This document shows positions 19,064 through 29,298 of a stretch of DNA of 64,000 nt, piece after piece. The notes beneath the pieces are model-generated. The model worked only from the letters and a program-made list of their open reading frames with translations. It did no database searches and was not told the origin of the DNA. Origin of the DNA: Oscillospiraceae bacterium (GTDB taxonomy: Bacteria; Bacillota; Clostridia; Oscillospirales; SIG627). The DNA lies in assembly GCA_015063985.1 (NCBI GenBank), contig SVTC01000002.1:62001-126000 (forward strand). The letters run 5' to 3'. How positions within the stretch are numbered: the first letter of the stretch is position 1; each line of letters opens with the position of its first letter. Position numbers and translations under genes: made by a program.

Positions 19064-20179
19064 ATGATCTATTTTGACAACAGTGCCACCACCTGCCCCT
19101 CTAAAGGCTGTATAGATGCCGTCACAGGCGAGCTTTTGCTCTTTGCCAACCCCTCCAGTGTTCACACCGCAGGCTGGGAGGCAAGGAAAAGGCTGGAAGC
19201 CAACCGTGCCGTTATTGCTAAGACCCTATCGGCAAGTGCGGATCAGCTTATCTTCACCGCCAGCGCCACGGAGGCCGACAATATGGCTCTTATCGGCGCC
19301 GCAAACGCAAAAAAACGCAGGGGAAAAACGGTAATAATAACAGACAGCGAGCACCCCGCCGTAAGCCAAAGCGCTCTCAAGCTGGAAAGCGACGGCTTCA
19401 AGGTAGTACGCATCCCCACTAAGGGAGGAGCTCTCGATCTTTCTGCCATTGAAAGCGTCTGCTCATCGGGAGACGTTATTCTTTCAAGCCTTATGCACGT
19501 CAACAACGAGACGGGCGCGGTATATGATGTTAAAGCTGCCAACACCCTTATAAAAAGGCTTTGCCCCGAGGCTCTTTGCCACTGCGACTGTGTGCAGAGC
19601 TACTTAAAATATCCCGTCTCTCTTCAAGGCCTCTGTGCCGATATGATAAGCATAAGCGCCCACAAGGTCTGCGGACCCAAGGGGATTGCCGCTCTTGTTT
19701 TAAAAAAGGGTGTCAGAATACTCCCGATAATCCACGGCGGCGGTCAGGAAAGCACCTTAAGAAGCGGAACAGAAAACAGCCCGGGAATTGCCGGCTTTGC
19801 CGCGGCGGCAACCGAAGGCTTTGAGAATATGGAAAAAAACAAGGCTATTGTTTTGAACCTGAAGGCAATTATTGAAGATTCCTTTAAGGAAAACAAGCTT
19901 ATTTCCTTCAACCGTCCTCCCGTCCAAAGTCCGTGGATCATAAGCATGCAGGTCAAGGGCTTTAAAAGCGAGGTACTTTTAAGAATGCTTTCAGACAAGG
20001 GTATTTTTGTCAGTGCGGGCAGCGCCTGCTCCTCAAAAAACAAGAAAAGCCCTATTTTAAAGGCCTTCGGCTTAAGCGATGCCGAGGCTGACTGCACCGT
20101 AAGGATAAGCTTCTCTCACACCAACACTGCCGATGAGTGCAGAGAATTTACCCGAAAGCTTAACGAAATTATAAAATAA
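19064..20179 (+). CDS. cysteine desulfurase (NifS/IscS-like), probably the thiI partner
   Basis: YFDNSATTCPS, HVNNETGAVYDV, ISAHKVCGPKGIAALVLKKG, SAGSACSS. Confidence 0.93.
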   Translation: MIYFDNSATTCPSKGCIDAVTGELLLFANPSSVHTAGWEARKRLEANRAVIAKTLSASADQLIFTASATEADNMALIGAANAKKRRGKTVIITDSEHPAVSQSALKLESDGFKVVRIPTKGGALDLSAIESVCSSGDVILSSLMHVNNETGAVYDVKAANTLIKRLCPEALCHCDCVQSYLKYPVSLQGLCADMISISAHKVCGPKGIAALVLKKGVRILPIIHGGGQESTLRSGTENSPGIAGFAAAATEGFENMEKNKAIVLNLKAIIEDSFKENKLISFNRPPVQSPWIISMQVKGFKSEVLLRMLSDKGIFVSAGSACSSKNKKSPILKAFGLSDAEADCTVRISFSHTNTADECREFTRKLNEIIK

Positions 20180-20193
20180 AAAAGGAATTTGTT

Positions 20194-21378
20194 ATGACAC
20201 AAAAAAGATGTATTCTTCTGAAATACGGCGAGCTGATCCTCAAGGGTCTCAACAAAAGATTTTTCGAAGACAAGCTTCTTGAAAGCGTAAGAGAAAAGCT
20301 TAGCGGCTTGGGAGACTTCAAGGTCAGTGTGCTCCAATCTACCGTGACAGTCTTCTGCGAGGACGACAGCCTTTACGACCTCGCCCTGGAAAGAATGCAA
20401 AGGGTCTTCGGAATAGTCAGCGTTTGCATTGCTTATATAGCCGAAAAGGATCCCGAGGACATTTGCAGAGTAGTCAGAGAATACGTCGCTCCCTCCCTGA
20501 GAGGCTATCAAAGCTTCAAATGCGATGCCAGACGCTCCGATAAAAAATTCCCAATGACCTCTCCCGAAATAGCGAGAATGTGCGGAGCGGTCTGTCTTGA
20601 GGTCAATCCCCGACTGAAGGTGGACGTAAGAGATCCTCAGATCACCGTTATGACCGAGATAAGGGATAATTTTGCCTTTATCCACGCAGGCAGTCTCAAG
20701 GGCGCGGGCGGTATGCCCGTTGCAACCTCGGGAAAGGTAATGCTTTTATTATCCGGAGGTATCGACAGTCCCGTTGCGGGACATCTTCTTGCCAAAAGAG
20801 GTGCCCAGCTCGAGGCGGTTCATTTCGAAAGCTATCCCTACACCTCCATGCAGGCAAAGGAAAAGGTTCTGGATCTTGCAAGAATAATGGCAAACTACAC
20901 CGGTACGATCAAGGTACACGTGGTCAACGTGACAAACATTCAGCTGGCAATAAAGGAAAAATGCCGCGAGGAATACTTCACACTCATTTTGCGCAGATTT
21001 ATGATGCGAATTGCCGATCATCTTGCAAAATTCTACGGCTGCGGCGCTCTTGTCACAGGTGAAAGCCTGGGTCAGGTGGCAAGTCAGACTCTAAGCGCTC
21101 TTCACTCCACCAACGCCGTTGCTTCTATCCCCGTTTTCAGACCCCTTATCGGCACCGACAAGGAGGAGATAGTCACTATCGCCAGAAGAATCGGCACATT
21201 TGATACCTCAGTTCTCCCCTTCGAGGATTGCTGCACCGTATTCACACCCAGGCACCCCAAGCTCAACGTAGAGCTTTCAAAGCTCATAGAGCAGGAGGAA
21301 AAGCTGGATATAGATGCTCTTATCAAGGAGTCACTTGACAGCCGCGACACCGCGGTCTGCAAGCCAATGGATCAATGA
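20194..21378 (+). CDS. thiI: tRNA 4-thiouridine synthase ThiI
   Basis: LLKYGELILKGLNK, LLSGGIDSPVAGHLLAKRGA, VTGESLGQVASQTL. Confidence 0.95.
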   Translation: MTQKRCILLKYGELILKGLNKRFFEDKLLESVREKLSGLGDFKVSVLQSTVTVFCEDDSLYDLALERMQRVFGIVSVCIAYIAEKDPEDICRVVREYVAPSLRGYQSFKCDARRSDKKFPMTSPEIARMCGAVCLEVNPRLKVDVRDPQITVMTEIRDNFAFIHAGSLKGAGGMPVATSGKVMLLLSGGIDSPVAGHLLAKRGAQLEAVHFESYPYTSMQAKEKVLDLARIMANYTGTIKVHVVNVTNIQLAIKEKCREEYFTLILRRFMMRIADHLAKFYGCGALVTGESLGQVASQTLSALHSTNAVASIPVFRPLIGTDKEEIVTIARRIGTFDTSVLPFEDCCTVFTPRHPKLNVELSKLIEQEEKLDIDALIKESLDSRDTAVCKPMDQ

Positions 21379-22232
21379 ATGCTCTCACCGCAAGGCTAAA
21401 AGGCCTTCTCTTCGCTCTTATCTACACCATAACCTTCGTTTCGGGACAGTTATTTGCAGACCTGCTCCTGATGATACCCTACGCCATTGCGCAGTATTCA
21501 TCCCTGGACGACGTACAAAACTTCTCCAACAAGCTTACCGAGCTTTTTAAAACCGATTTTCTTCCCCGATACAGCTGGCTGGTCTCTATATTAAGCGCCG
21601 CGATCTCAATTCTGCTCCTGCTTATCATAACTAAATTCACATCGAGATCCTTCAAAGCCCGGACTGCTATCAGAAAATGCCCCGTATCCCCCTTTCTCTA
21701 TATAGTCACACTCTCTATCGGTCTGCAGATATTGATTACCCTGGCTATAGATTCTCTTGGCAGTATATCTGTTTTTGAGGAGCTTATAAAACAGCAAAAC
21801 GACTATTCTCAAGCCATAACCGGAAATACCAACAAGCTTTTGGAGCTTCTGGCCGTTGCAGTTGCCGCTCCACTCTGCGAGGAGCTATTCTTCCGCGGCG
21901 CCGTACTCTCCTCACTTAGAGAAAACAGCTTCGGAAAAGTATCCTCCGTGCTTATTCAGGCCCTTATGTTCGCTATAGTTCACGGTGTTCCCATCGCTAT
22001 GCTCTATGCCTTTATTATGGGTACCGTTATGGGATGGCTGAGAATAAAATTCGACAGTATATGGCCCGGCATCTGTCTCCACAGCGTTTTCAACTGTGTT
22101 GCCTACTGGTCCTATATGGGCGGAGACGAGCTTCACCCCATCAGCTACGTACTGCTTTGGCTCTCTTCTGCCGCTATAAGCATTTCAAGCTTTATTTTAT
22201 TATCAAGAAAGAAGACGGAAAATGAACGTTGA
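21375..22232 (+). CDS. CPBP family intramembrane metalloprotease
   Basis: APLCEELFFRGAVLSSLR (EExxxR), FAIVHGV, SIWPGICLHSVFN (HxxxN); multiple TM segments. Confidence 0.9.
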   Translation: MNALTARLKGLLFALIYTITFVSGQLFADLLLMIPYAIAQYSSLDDVQNFSNKLTELFKTDFLPRYSWLVSILSAAISILLLLIITKFTSRSFKARTAIRKCPVSPFLYIVTLSIGLQILITLAIDSLGSISVFEELIKQQNDYSQAITGNTNKLLELLAVAVAAPLCEELFFRGAVLSSLRENSFGKVSSVLIQALMFAIVHGVPIAMLYAFIMGTVMGWLRIKFDSIWPGICLHSVFNCVAYWSYMGGDELHPISYVLLWLSSAAISISSFILLSRKKTENER

Positions 22233-22788
22233 ATATATTGTCGCAGGGCTGGGCAACCCCGGAAGCGAATACCAAAGGACCCGTCACAATGCGGGTTTTC
22301 TTGCCCTTGACGTTATCAGTCAAAAACACTCATTTAATATAAAAACTCTTAAATTCCACTCTCTTTGCGCAAGAGAGCTGATCAATTCAAAGTCCGTTCT
22401 TTTCCTCAAGCCCCAAACCTATATGAACAATTCGGGCGAGGCTATAAAAGCCGCCGCCGACTTTTACAAGATCCCACCCGAAAGAATAATCGTTATCTAC
22501 GATGACATCAACTTCCAACCCGGTACTATCCGTATCCGCAAAAAGGGGTCCGCAGGCGGTCACAACGGTATAAAATCCATTATAAGCAATCTTTCCTCCG
22601 ATAATTTTCCCAGAATAAAGATCGGTGTCGGCAACAAGCCGCCTCATTTTGAGCTCTACGACTGGGTCCTGGGCAAGATCCCCAAGGAGGACCAAGAGCC
22701 TCTATTCTCAGCTCTTACCACCGCCTCAGATGCTCTCTCACTGATCCTTGATGGAAACATCGACAAGGCTTTGTGCACCTACAACTAA
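22222..22788 (+). CDS. pth: peptidyl-tRNA hydrolase
   Basis: VAGLGNPGSEYQRTRHNAGF, LKPQTYMNNSGEA, GSAGGHNGIKSI. Confidence 0.97.
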   Translation: MNVEYIVAGLGNPGSEYQRTRHNAGFLALDVISQKHSFNIKTLKFHSLCARELINSKSVLFLKPQTYMNNSGEAIKAAADFYKIPPERIIVIYDDINFQPGTIRIRKKGSAGGHNGIKSIISNLSSDNFPRIKIGVGNKPPHFELYDWVLGKIPKEDQEPLFSALTTASDALSLILDGNIDKALCTYN

Positions 22789-22988
22789 CTTACTTTTTTG
22801 AAAAAAAGTAAGCAAAAAACTTTTAATGTCGACCAAGTCTGTGCTAACACATACCACGATGGTTTACTTTACACTTATTTTAACGTGCCTTTTTGGAAAA
22901 ACAATTAAGAACTTCCACCTTTTTAAAAAAAGGTGGAACCAAAAACTTTTAATGTCGATCAAGTCTGTGCTAACACACACCGCGATGC
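22787..22988 (+). repeat. dispersed hairpin+tail repeat, units B1 (22787-22862) and B2 (22914-22988)
   Basis: ACTTACTTTTTTGAAAAAAAGTAAGC / CCACCTTTTTAAAAAAAGGTGG, each followed by CAAAAAACTTTTAATGTCGA[CT]CAAGTCTGTGCTAACACA[TC]ACC[AG]CGATG. Confidence 0.9.
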
Positions 22989-23138
22989 CTTACTTTTCAC
23001 ATAATTAAACATACCATACGATAGGACAGCTTTTTACGTTCAGTGTCCTTTTTATTAGTTTACATAATTCGTGTTTTTGCGTGTTATGTTGATATATTAT
23101 CATTTTTCAAATTTTTTAGAAAGATAAAGAGATTTAGC

Positions 23139-26100
23139 ATGGATCACATCAGTCTGCAGATCAGAATGCAAAATGAATACAACGCAGTGGTTAAAGCAAT
23201 GAAGGAGGGCTCCGAGCCCATCAGCCTTACAGGTATATGCGACTGTGCAAGGCATATCTTCCTTTCCTGTATAGCTCAGGACACCGGGCGCCTGATGACA
23301 GTCATCACCCCGGATGAAAAAAGCAGCGAGGAGCTTTACAAAAGTCTCTCGGGCATAGAAGGAGTATACCGCTTTCCCTCCAGAGATTTTTCCTTCCTCT
23401 CTGTAGATGCAAGCAGCCGAGAATTTTCCAACGCCAGACTTGAGGTCCTCTGCGCCATCTTCACCGGCAAAGCAAAAATGGTAATAAGCTCCATCGAAAG
23501 CGCTTGCCAAAGTACAGCCACAAGAGCAGAGCTTAAGGATAACGTAAAAAGCTTTTCCCTCTACGATGACTATCCCATTGAAGAGCTGAATGAATACCTT
23601 GTCCAACACGGTTACTCTCACAGTGAAAAGGTTGAAGGTGTTGGTCAATTCTGTCTCAGAGGCGGCATTTTAGACTTCTTCCCTCCCGTTGAAAAAGAGC
23701 CTTTAAGATTGGAGTTCTTCGGCGACACCATCGACAGGATCAGCTCCTTTGACCTCATCAGCCAAAGAAGCACCTCTCAAAGGGAAGGCTTTATCCTCTG
23801 CCCCGCAGATGAATTCTACGCCGATCCCAAAAAGCTGGAAAAAGTCAGATCCGCACTTAAGGAAAGCCTCAGATCATCCCCCGACAGAGAAAGCACAAAA
23901 AAAGCTCTTGAGGACGTCGAGATAGGCAGAATATCATCCTACGATTGCTTTAACAACATCTTAGGCTTCGGCGAATGTCTTCTCGACCACTGCACCGAAG
24001 GAATATTTGCAATAAACGACGGCGATCTGTGCGCCGAGCGCCACAAAATCGCTATGGAGCTCCTTAAAGAGACCGTGAAAAGCCTTACCGAGCAGGAAAG
24101 ACTCCCCATAGACGGAGCCCTTTCTCTCCCAATGGTGGAAATGGATCTTTTCCTTGACATTATGAAAAGCTCTCCCTGCGCCCTCTTTGAAAGCTTTGCA
24201 GGAAAAAATCTCATTCCTCCCAAAGGAATATTCCGCTTCGAAAGCAGAGTTGCTCCGGATCACGGCGCAGACTTAAAGGTCCTCTGTGACATAATCAAAG
24301 GCTATCTCGGCGAGGAAAGAAGGATCTTCTACGCCGCCGCAAACTCCATCGCAAGAGATAATCTCAAAAGCTTTCTTGACAACAGCTCCATACCCTGCAG
24401 CGTCTTTGAGGCAGGCAGTGATATGGAAGGCTCCTTGCACGGTATGGTGCATATATATACTCAATCACAGAATATTTATACTTATTCACAAGGCTTTGAA
24501 TTACCAAAAACAAAGACGGTCTTCTTATGTGACACCAAGTCCGCAAAGGCTTCTCCCAAAAAGCAATACGCGGTAAAGAAAAGTGCCAGAGAAACCATAG
24601 TAAGCTATGCGGATCTGGAAAAGGGAGATTACGTGGTTCACGCCAATCACGGCATAGGAATTTACGACGGAATAGAGAAGATCGAAAAGGACGGCGCGCT
24701 GAGAGATTTTATCAAGATAAAATACGCAGGCAGTGACGTTTTATACGTCCCATGCTCAAACCTTGAAAACGTGTCCAAATATATCGGTGCAGGCAGCGAC
24801 AGTCCCGGCTTGAAGCTCAATAAAATGGGCACGGATACCTGGACTAAAACAAAATCCAGGGCAAAGAGCGCCGTAAAGGATATTGCCAAGGATCTTATAA
24901 AGCTGTACGCCGCAAGAAACAGCAGAAAGGGTCACGCCTTCAGCACCGACAGTCCCTGGCAAAAGGAGTTCGAGGATGCCTTCGAATACGATCCAACCGC
25001 AGACCAGATAAGAAGCAGCGACGAAATAAAAATGGATATGGAAAAAAGCATCCCCATGGACAGGCTTCTCTGCGGAGACGTGGGCTTCGGAAAGACAGAA
25101 ATCGCTCTGCGAGCCGTTTTTAAGTGTATAATGGACGGTATGCAGGCGGCAATACTTGTTCCAACCACCATACTTGCGTGGCAGCACTATCAGACGGTTC
25201 TTTCAAGATTCAGATCCTACCCCGTAAAGGTCGGTCTTTTAAACAGATTCTGCACACCAAAGGAAGTAAAAAAGACTCTGAGCGACTTAAAAAACGGTGC
25301 TCTCGATATTGTGGTAGGAACTCACCGTCTCCTTCAGAAGGACGTTGAATTCTATTCTCTCGGACTTTTGGTGGTTGACGAGGAGCAGCGCTTCGGTGTA
25401 GCCCACAAGGAAAAGATCAAGGAGCAGGCGCAAACGGTGGACGTTCTCACTCTAACCGCAACTCCCATCCCCAGAACTCTCAATATGGCTCTGGGAGGAA
25501 TAAGGGATATGAGCGTTCTTGAGGAAGCACCCGGAGACCGATTCCCGGTCCAGACCTACGTTACCGAATACGATCGTGAGCTTTTGTTGGAAGCAATAAG
25601 AAAGGAGCTCAGAAGATCCGGTCAGGTATTCTGGCTTCACAACAACACCGAGGAGCTCTATTCCAGAGCGGCATTTATCAAGGAAGCCTTCCCCGATGCA
25701 AACGTAGCCGTTGCTCACGGAAAAATGGATAAAAATGCATTGAACAACATTTGGAAGGATATGATGGATCAAAAGGTTGACGTTCTGGTGTGCACCACAA
25801 TAATAGAAACGGGTGTTGACGTTGCCAATGCAAATACTCTTATAGTTGAGGATGCTGATCACTTCGGTCTGAGTCAGCTCCACCAGATCCGAGGAAGAGT
25901 CGGAAGAAGCGACAGAAAGGCATACGCCTTTTTCTGTTACAGAAAGGGCAAGGAGCTTTCGGAGATATCAAGAAAAAGACTAAATGCCATAAAGGAATAC
26001 ACAAAATTCGGAAGCGGCTTCAAGCTTGCCTTAAGAGACCTGGAGCTGAGAGGTGCCGGTAACCTTCTGGGAAGTCAGCAGCACGGTCACATTGAAAGCG

Positions 26101-26627
26101 TAGGCTACGATCTTTTTATGCAGCTTCTTGATTCGGCAGTAAAAGAGGAAAAGGGAGAAAAGCTTTCCGAAAAGAAGGATTGCTTTATAGACGTTGCCGC
26201 AGATGCTTATATTCCCTCAAGCTATCTTGACAGCTCGAAAATGAGAATAGACGTATATAAGGAGATATCCTGCGCCGATACTCCCGAGGAGCTTGAAAAA
26301 ACAAAGGAAAGCCTTCTGGACCGCTTCGGTACTCTTCCTAAGGCAGTGGAAAACCTTTTCCTTATAGCTCTCTTAAAGCAGAAGGCACAAAAGCTTGATA
26401 TAACAAAGATCAGCCAACAGGATAAAAAGCTTATTTTCTTCACCGAAAATCCCCGCTTAAAGGAGCTGGGAGCAGTAAACGACGTATACGGTGCGCGCTT
26501 TACACTGCTCTTCACCGGAAAGACCCGTTTCACGTTAGAGCTGACAAGTAACGACGTTATCGGTCAAGCCCTGGAAATACTTCATCATTATGCATCTTTC
26601 AGCGAAAAACTTGATGAAAAAGCATAG
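23139..26627 (+). CDS. mfd: transcription-repair coupling factor Mfd
   Basis: LCGDVGFGKTEIALRA, LLVVDEEQRFGVAHKEKIK, TATPIPRTLNMALGGIRDMS, GRVGRSDRKAYAFF; ATG 23139 preferred. Confidence 0.95.
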   Translation: MDHISLQIRMQNEYNAVVKAMKEGSEPISLTGICDCARHIFLSCIAQDTGRLMTVITPDEKSSEELYKSLSGIEGVYRFPSRDFSFLSVDASSREFSNARLEVLCAIFTGKAKMVISSIESACQSTATRAELKDNVKSFSLYDDYPIEELNEYLVQHGYSHSEKVEGVGQFCLRGGILDFFPPVEKEPLRLEFFGDTIDRISSFDLISQRSTSQREGFILCPADEFYADPKKLEKVRSALKESLRSSPDRESTKKALEDVEIGRISSYDCFNNILGFGECLLDHCTEGIFAINDGDLCAERHKIAMELLKETVKSLTEQERLPIDGALSLPMVEMDLFLDIMKSSPCALFESFAGKNLIPPKGIFRFESRVAPDHGADLKVLCDIIKGYLGEERRIFYAAANSIARDNLKSFLDNSSIPCSVFEAGSDMEGSLHGMVHIYTQSQNIYTYSQGFELPKTKTVFLCDTKSAKASPKKQYAVKKSARETIVSYADLEKGDYVVHANHGIGIYDGIEKIEKDGALRDFIKIKYAGSDVLYVPCSNLENVSKYIGAGSDSPGLKLNKMGTDTWTKTKSRAKSAVKDIAKDLIKLYAARNSRKGHAFSTDSPWQKEFEDAFEYDPTADQIRSSDEIKMDMEKSIPMDRLLCGDVGFGKTEIALRAVFKCIMDGMQAAILVPTTILAWQHYQTVLSRFRSYPVKVGLLNRFCTPKEVKKTLSDLKNGALDIVVGTHRLLQKDVEFYSLGLLVVDEEQRFGVAHKEKIKEQAQTVDVLTLTATPIPRTLNMALGGIRDMSVLEEAPGDRFPVQTYVTEYDRELLLEAIRKELRRSGQVFWLHNNTEELYSRAAFIKEAFPDANVAVAHGKMDKNALNNIWKDMMDQKVDVLVCTTIIETGVDVANANTLIVEDADHFGLSQLHQIRGRVGRSDRKAYAFFCYRKGKELSEISRKRLNAIKEYTKFGSGFKLALRDLELRGAGNLLGSQQHGHIESVGYDLFMQLLDSAVKEEKGEKLSEKKDCFIDVAADAYIPSSYLDSSKMRIDVYKEISCADTPEELEKTKESLLDRFGTLPKAVENLFLIALLKQKAQKLDITKISQQDKKLIFFTENPRLKELGAVNDVYGARFTLLFTGKTRFTLELTSNDVIGQALEILHHYASFSEKLDEKA

Positions 26628-26707
26628 ACTTTTTTATTATTTTATGATATAATAATAGGTAGACTGATACAATAGGTCTTACGGTAAAAAACAAAAAGGA
26701 AAATGCA

Positions 26708-27724
26708 ATGAAAAAAATAATTTGTGCGCTTTTTATTTTATCCACACTGCTTTCTCTGGTGTCCTGCTCGGCAGGCGGAGCGGTCGTTATAAGCTATAAA
26801 GATCAAAGACTTACCGAAAGAGATTTTATCTATGAGCTTGCCATGGAAAAATCATCCATTCTCTCTGAAAACGATCTGAGTCAGGACGATGCTTCCCTTT
26901 GGGCGGCAAAGGACTCCGAAGGTAAGACTATGGACAAGATCTATATGGAAAACTTAAAAAAGACACTTGTATTAAGACTCTACTTTGCTCAGTATGCCAT
27001 AGACAAGGGTTACGGTCTTACCGACAACGATCTTTCCTTAGTCAAGGACAGCATGAATAAATACGCGCAAAATTTTTCAAGTCTTGAAGAATTTAACGGC
27101 TATATGTCAAATTTCGACTCCGATTACGACAGTATCCACGAGCTTATGAAGACCCAATATCTTTCTCAAAAGGGTCAGTATCTGCTCTTCGGTTCCGGTG
27201 GAGAAAAGGAAATAACCGAGGAAAATGCAAGAGAATTCTTTGTAAAGAACTACGCCACCTCGGAGCATATCTTTATAAACAACGTTTCAAAGGTCTATCC
27301 CAATCAAAAGGTCGTACCCTTAAACGATGAGGAAAAGGCTGAAAAGAACGCCTATATCGAAGATCTTAAATCAAAGATAACGGCAGAGAATTTCAAGGAA
27401 TATCTTTCAGTCAGCGAGGAAAAAACCTCTGAATATACCATTTGCCAAGGAATGACCGACAACAGGGAATATGAAGAAAAGCTTTTTCAATCATCCGTGG
27501 GAGAGATCAGCTATCTTCAGACAGAGCAGGGCTTCTACTTCATTTTACGCAAGGAGCTCAACGCCGATTATATAACCGATGACGAAACCAAGGCTATTAT
27601 GTCGCTTCTTACAGAAAAAGCTATGGATGAGATCTACCTCACTGTAGTATCATCGGCTGAATTTAACGATGAAATACTTAATAAATTCAGCTTTTCTTCA
27701 GCGAAATACTTTACATCTTATTGA
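26708..27724 (+). CDS. lipoprotein, SurA/PrsA-like (PpiC-type) foldase candidate
   Basis: Signal peptide with lipobox LVSC|S; SurA_N-like ERDFIYELA...; C-terminal VGEISYLQTEQGFYFILRKE. Confidence 0.7.
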   Translation: MKKIICALFILSTLLSLVSCSAGGAVVISYKDQRLTERDFIYELAMEKSSILSENDLSQDDASLWAAKDSEGKTMDKIYMENLKKTLVLRLYFAQYAIDKGYGLTDNDLSLVKDSMNKYAQNFSSLEEFNGYMSNFDSDYDSIHELMKTQYLSQKGQYLLFGSGGEKEITEENAREFFVKNYATSEHIFINNVSKVYPNQKVVPLNDEEKAEKNAYIEDLKSKITAENFKEYLSVSEEKTSEYTICQGMTDNREYEEKLFQSSVGEISYLQTEQGFYFILRKELNADYITDDETKAIMSLLTEKAMDEIYLTVVSSAEFNDEILNKFSFSSAKYFTSY

Positions 27725-27738
27725 TACGGGAGAAATAA

Positions 27739-29298
27739 ATGAATTCATTTGAGGAGCTTTGGGCTCTAATACTTAACACATTAGAGGAGAAGAAGACCTT
27801 TTCCGATTCAAGCTTTAATCTCTGGCTTAGAGATATGGAGCTTATAGAAATGACCGAGGATACCGTATACATAAAGGTTGAAACGGATTTCAAAATGAAC
27901 TTTATAAAATCAAGATATATGGATTTTATAAGCAGTGTTCTTTGTGATATCTTAGGTTTTTCCTCTAAAATAGTTCTCATCAGTGAGGAAAGCGCGGATC
28001 CCGACGTTAGAGCAGTCTTCGAGGACTACGAAAAAACAAAAATACAAAAGGACTGTCTTTTCCTTTACGTTCCGAAGGAGCTTAGAGAAACCGAGCCTCA
28101 GATCACCAGGGAAGAGCCGAAAAAGGCTCTTGACAAGGAATACGAAAAGGATGATTTTGTTCCCGAAAATGCAAGAAAGCCTACCCAATGGATAAAGGAA
28201 GATCCCAAGCTTGACAGAAAGGAACAAGGCTCGGATATTGAAGAGATACCTACCCCCGGAGTAGGTACCTACTTAGGCTACAGCGAAAAATATACCTTTG
28301 AAAACTTTATAGTAGGTAATACTAACCGTTTTGCCTACAATGCCTGCAAGGCAGTAGCCGACGATCCCAGCAACCTCTATAACCCTCTCTTCATTCACGG
28401 TCCCTCGGGCCTGGGAAAAACTCACCTTCTTTACGCTATAACAAATCAGCTTATAATCTCCAATCCCGACAGCCACGTTCTTTACGTTAAGGGCGAGGAT
28501 TTCACCAATCAGCTTGTGGACTTCATAACACAAAAGGAGCCCATGCACTTTTTCAGAGATAAATACAGAAACGTCGACGTACTTTTGGTGGACGATATTC
28601 AATTTATCGCAGGTAAGACAGCCACACAGGAGGAATTCTTTCATACCTTTAACGCTCTCCATCAGGAGAATAAGCAGATAATCGTCACCTCCGACCGCCC
28701 TCCAAGAGATATGACAACCCTGGAGGAAAGATTAAAGAGCCGTTTTGAGTGGGGTCTTATAGTGGATATGCAGCCTCCGGACGTTGAATTAAGGACCGCT
28801 ATCTTAAAGAAAAAATGCGATGAGGTCAATCTTCCAAACGTACCCATTCAGATCCTTGAGTATATGGCGGAGCACATCAAGGATAATGTCCGTCAGCTGG
28901 AGGGAGCGATCAAAAAGCTCAGTGCATATTCCTTTATAGATCAGCTGCCCATTGATATGGCATTGGCAAGACGTTGTATTAAGGACGTTTCATCCTCCGA
29001 CAGCGAGGGAGGAAGCCAGGATACAATCAACAGGATCTTTAACGCAGTATGCAAAAAGACCTCGGTATCCATTGAGGATATCAAGAGTAAAAAGAGAATA
29101 AGAGAAATAGTAAAGGCCCGTCATCTTGCTATATTCCTTCTCTCAAAAACAGTTGAGCTGCCGTCAACGGCTATAGCAAAGATATTTGACCAGGATCATA
29201 CAAGTATACTCTATGCCATCAACACTCTTGAAAAAAAAGCCGAGACCGATCCGGTATTTATGGATGAGGTAAAGGAGATCGAGGATAAGGTAAGGTGA
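27739..29298 (+). CDS. dnaA: chromosomal replication initiator DnaA
   Basis: YTFENFIVGNTNRFAYNAC, FIHGPSGLGKTHLLYAI, LLVDDIQFIAGK, FDQDHTSILYAI. Confidence 0.98.
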   Translation: MNSFEELWALILNTLEEKKTFSDSSFNLWLRDMELIEMTEDTVYIKVETDFKMNFIKSRYMDFISSVLCDILGFSSKIVLISEESADPDVRAVFEDYEKTKIQKDCLFLYVPKELRETEPQITREEPKKALDKEYEKDDFVPENARKPTQWIKEDPKLDRKEQGSDIEEIPTPGVGTYLGYSEKYTFENFIVGNTNRFAYNACKAVADDPSNLYNPLFIHGPSGLGKTHLLYAITNQLIISNPDSHVLYVKGEDFTNQLVDFITQKEPMHFFRDKYRNVDVLLVDDIQFIAGKTATQEEFFHTFNALHQENKQIIVTSDRPPRDMTTLEERLKSRFEWGLIVDMQPPDVELRTAILKKKCDEVNLPNVPIQILEYMAEHIKDNVRQLEGAIKKLSAYSFIDQLPIDMALARRCIKDVSSSDSEGGSQDTINRIFNAVCKKTSVSIEDIKSKKRIREIVKARHLAIFLLSKTVELPSTAIAKIFDQDHTSILYAINTLEKKAETDPVFMDEVKEIEDKVR

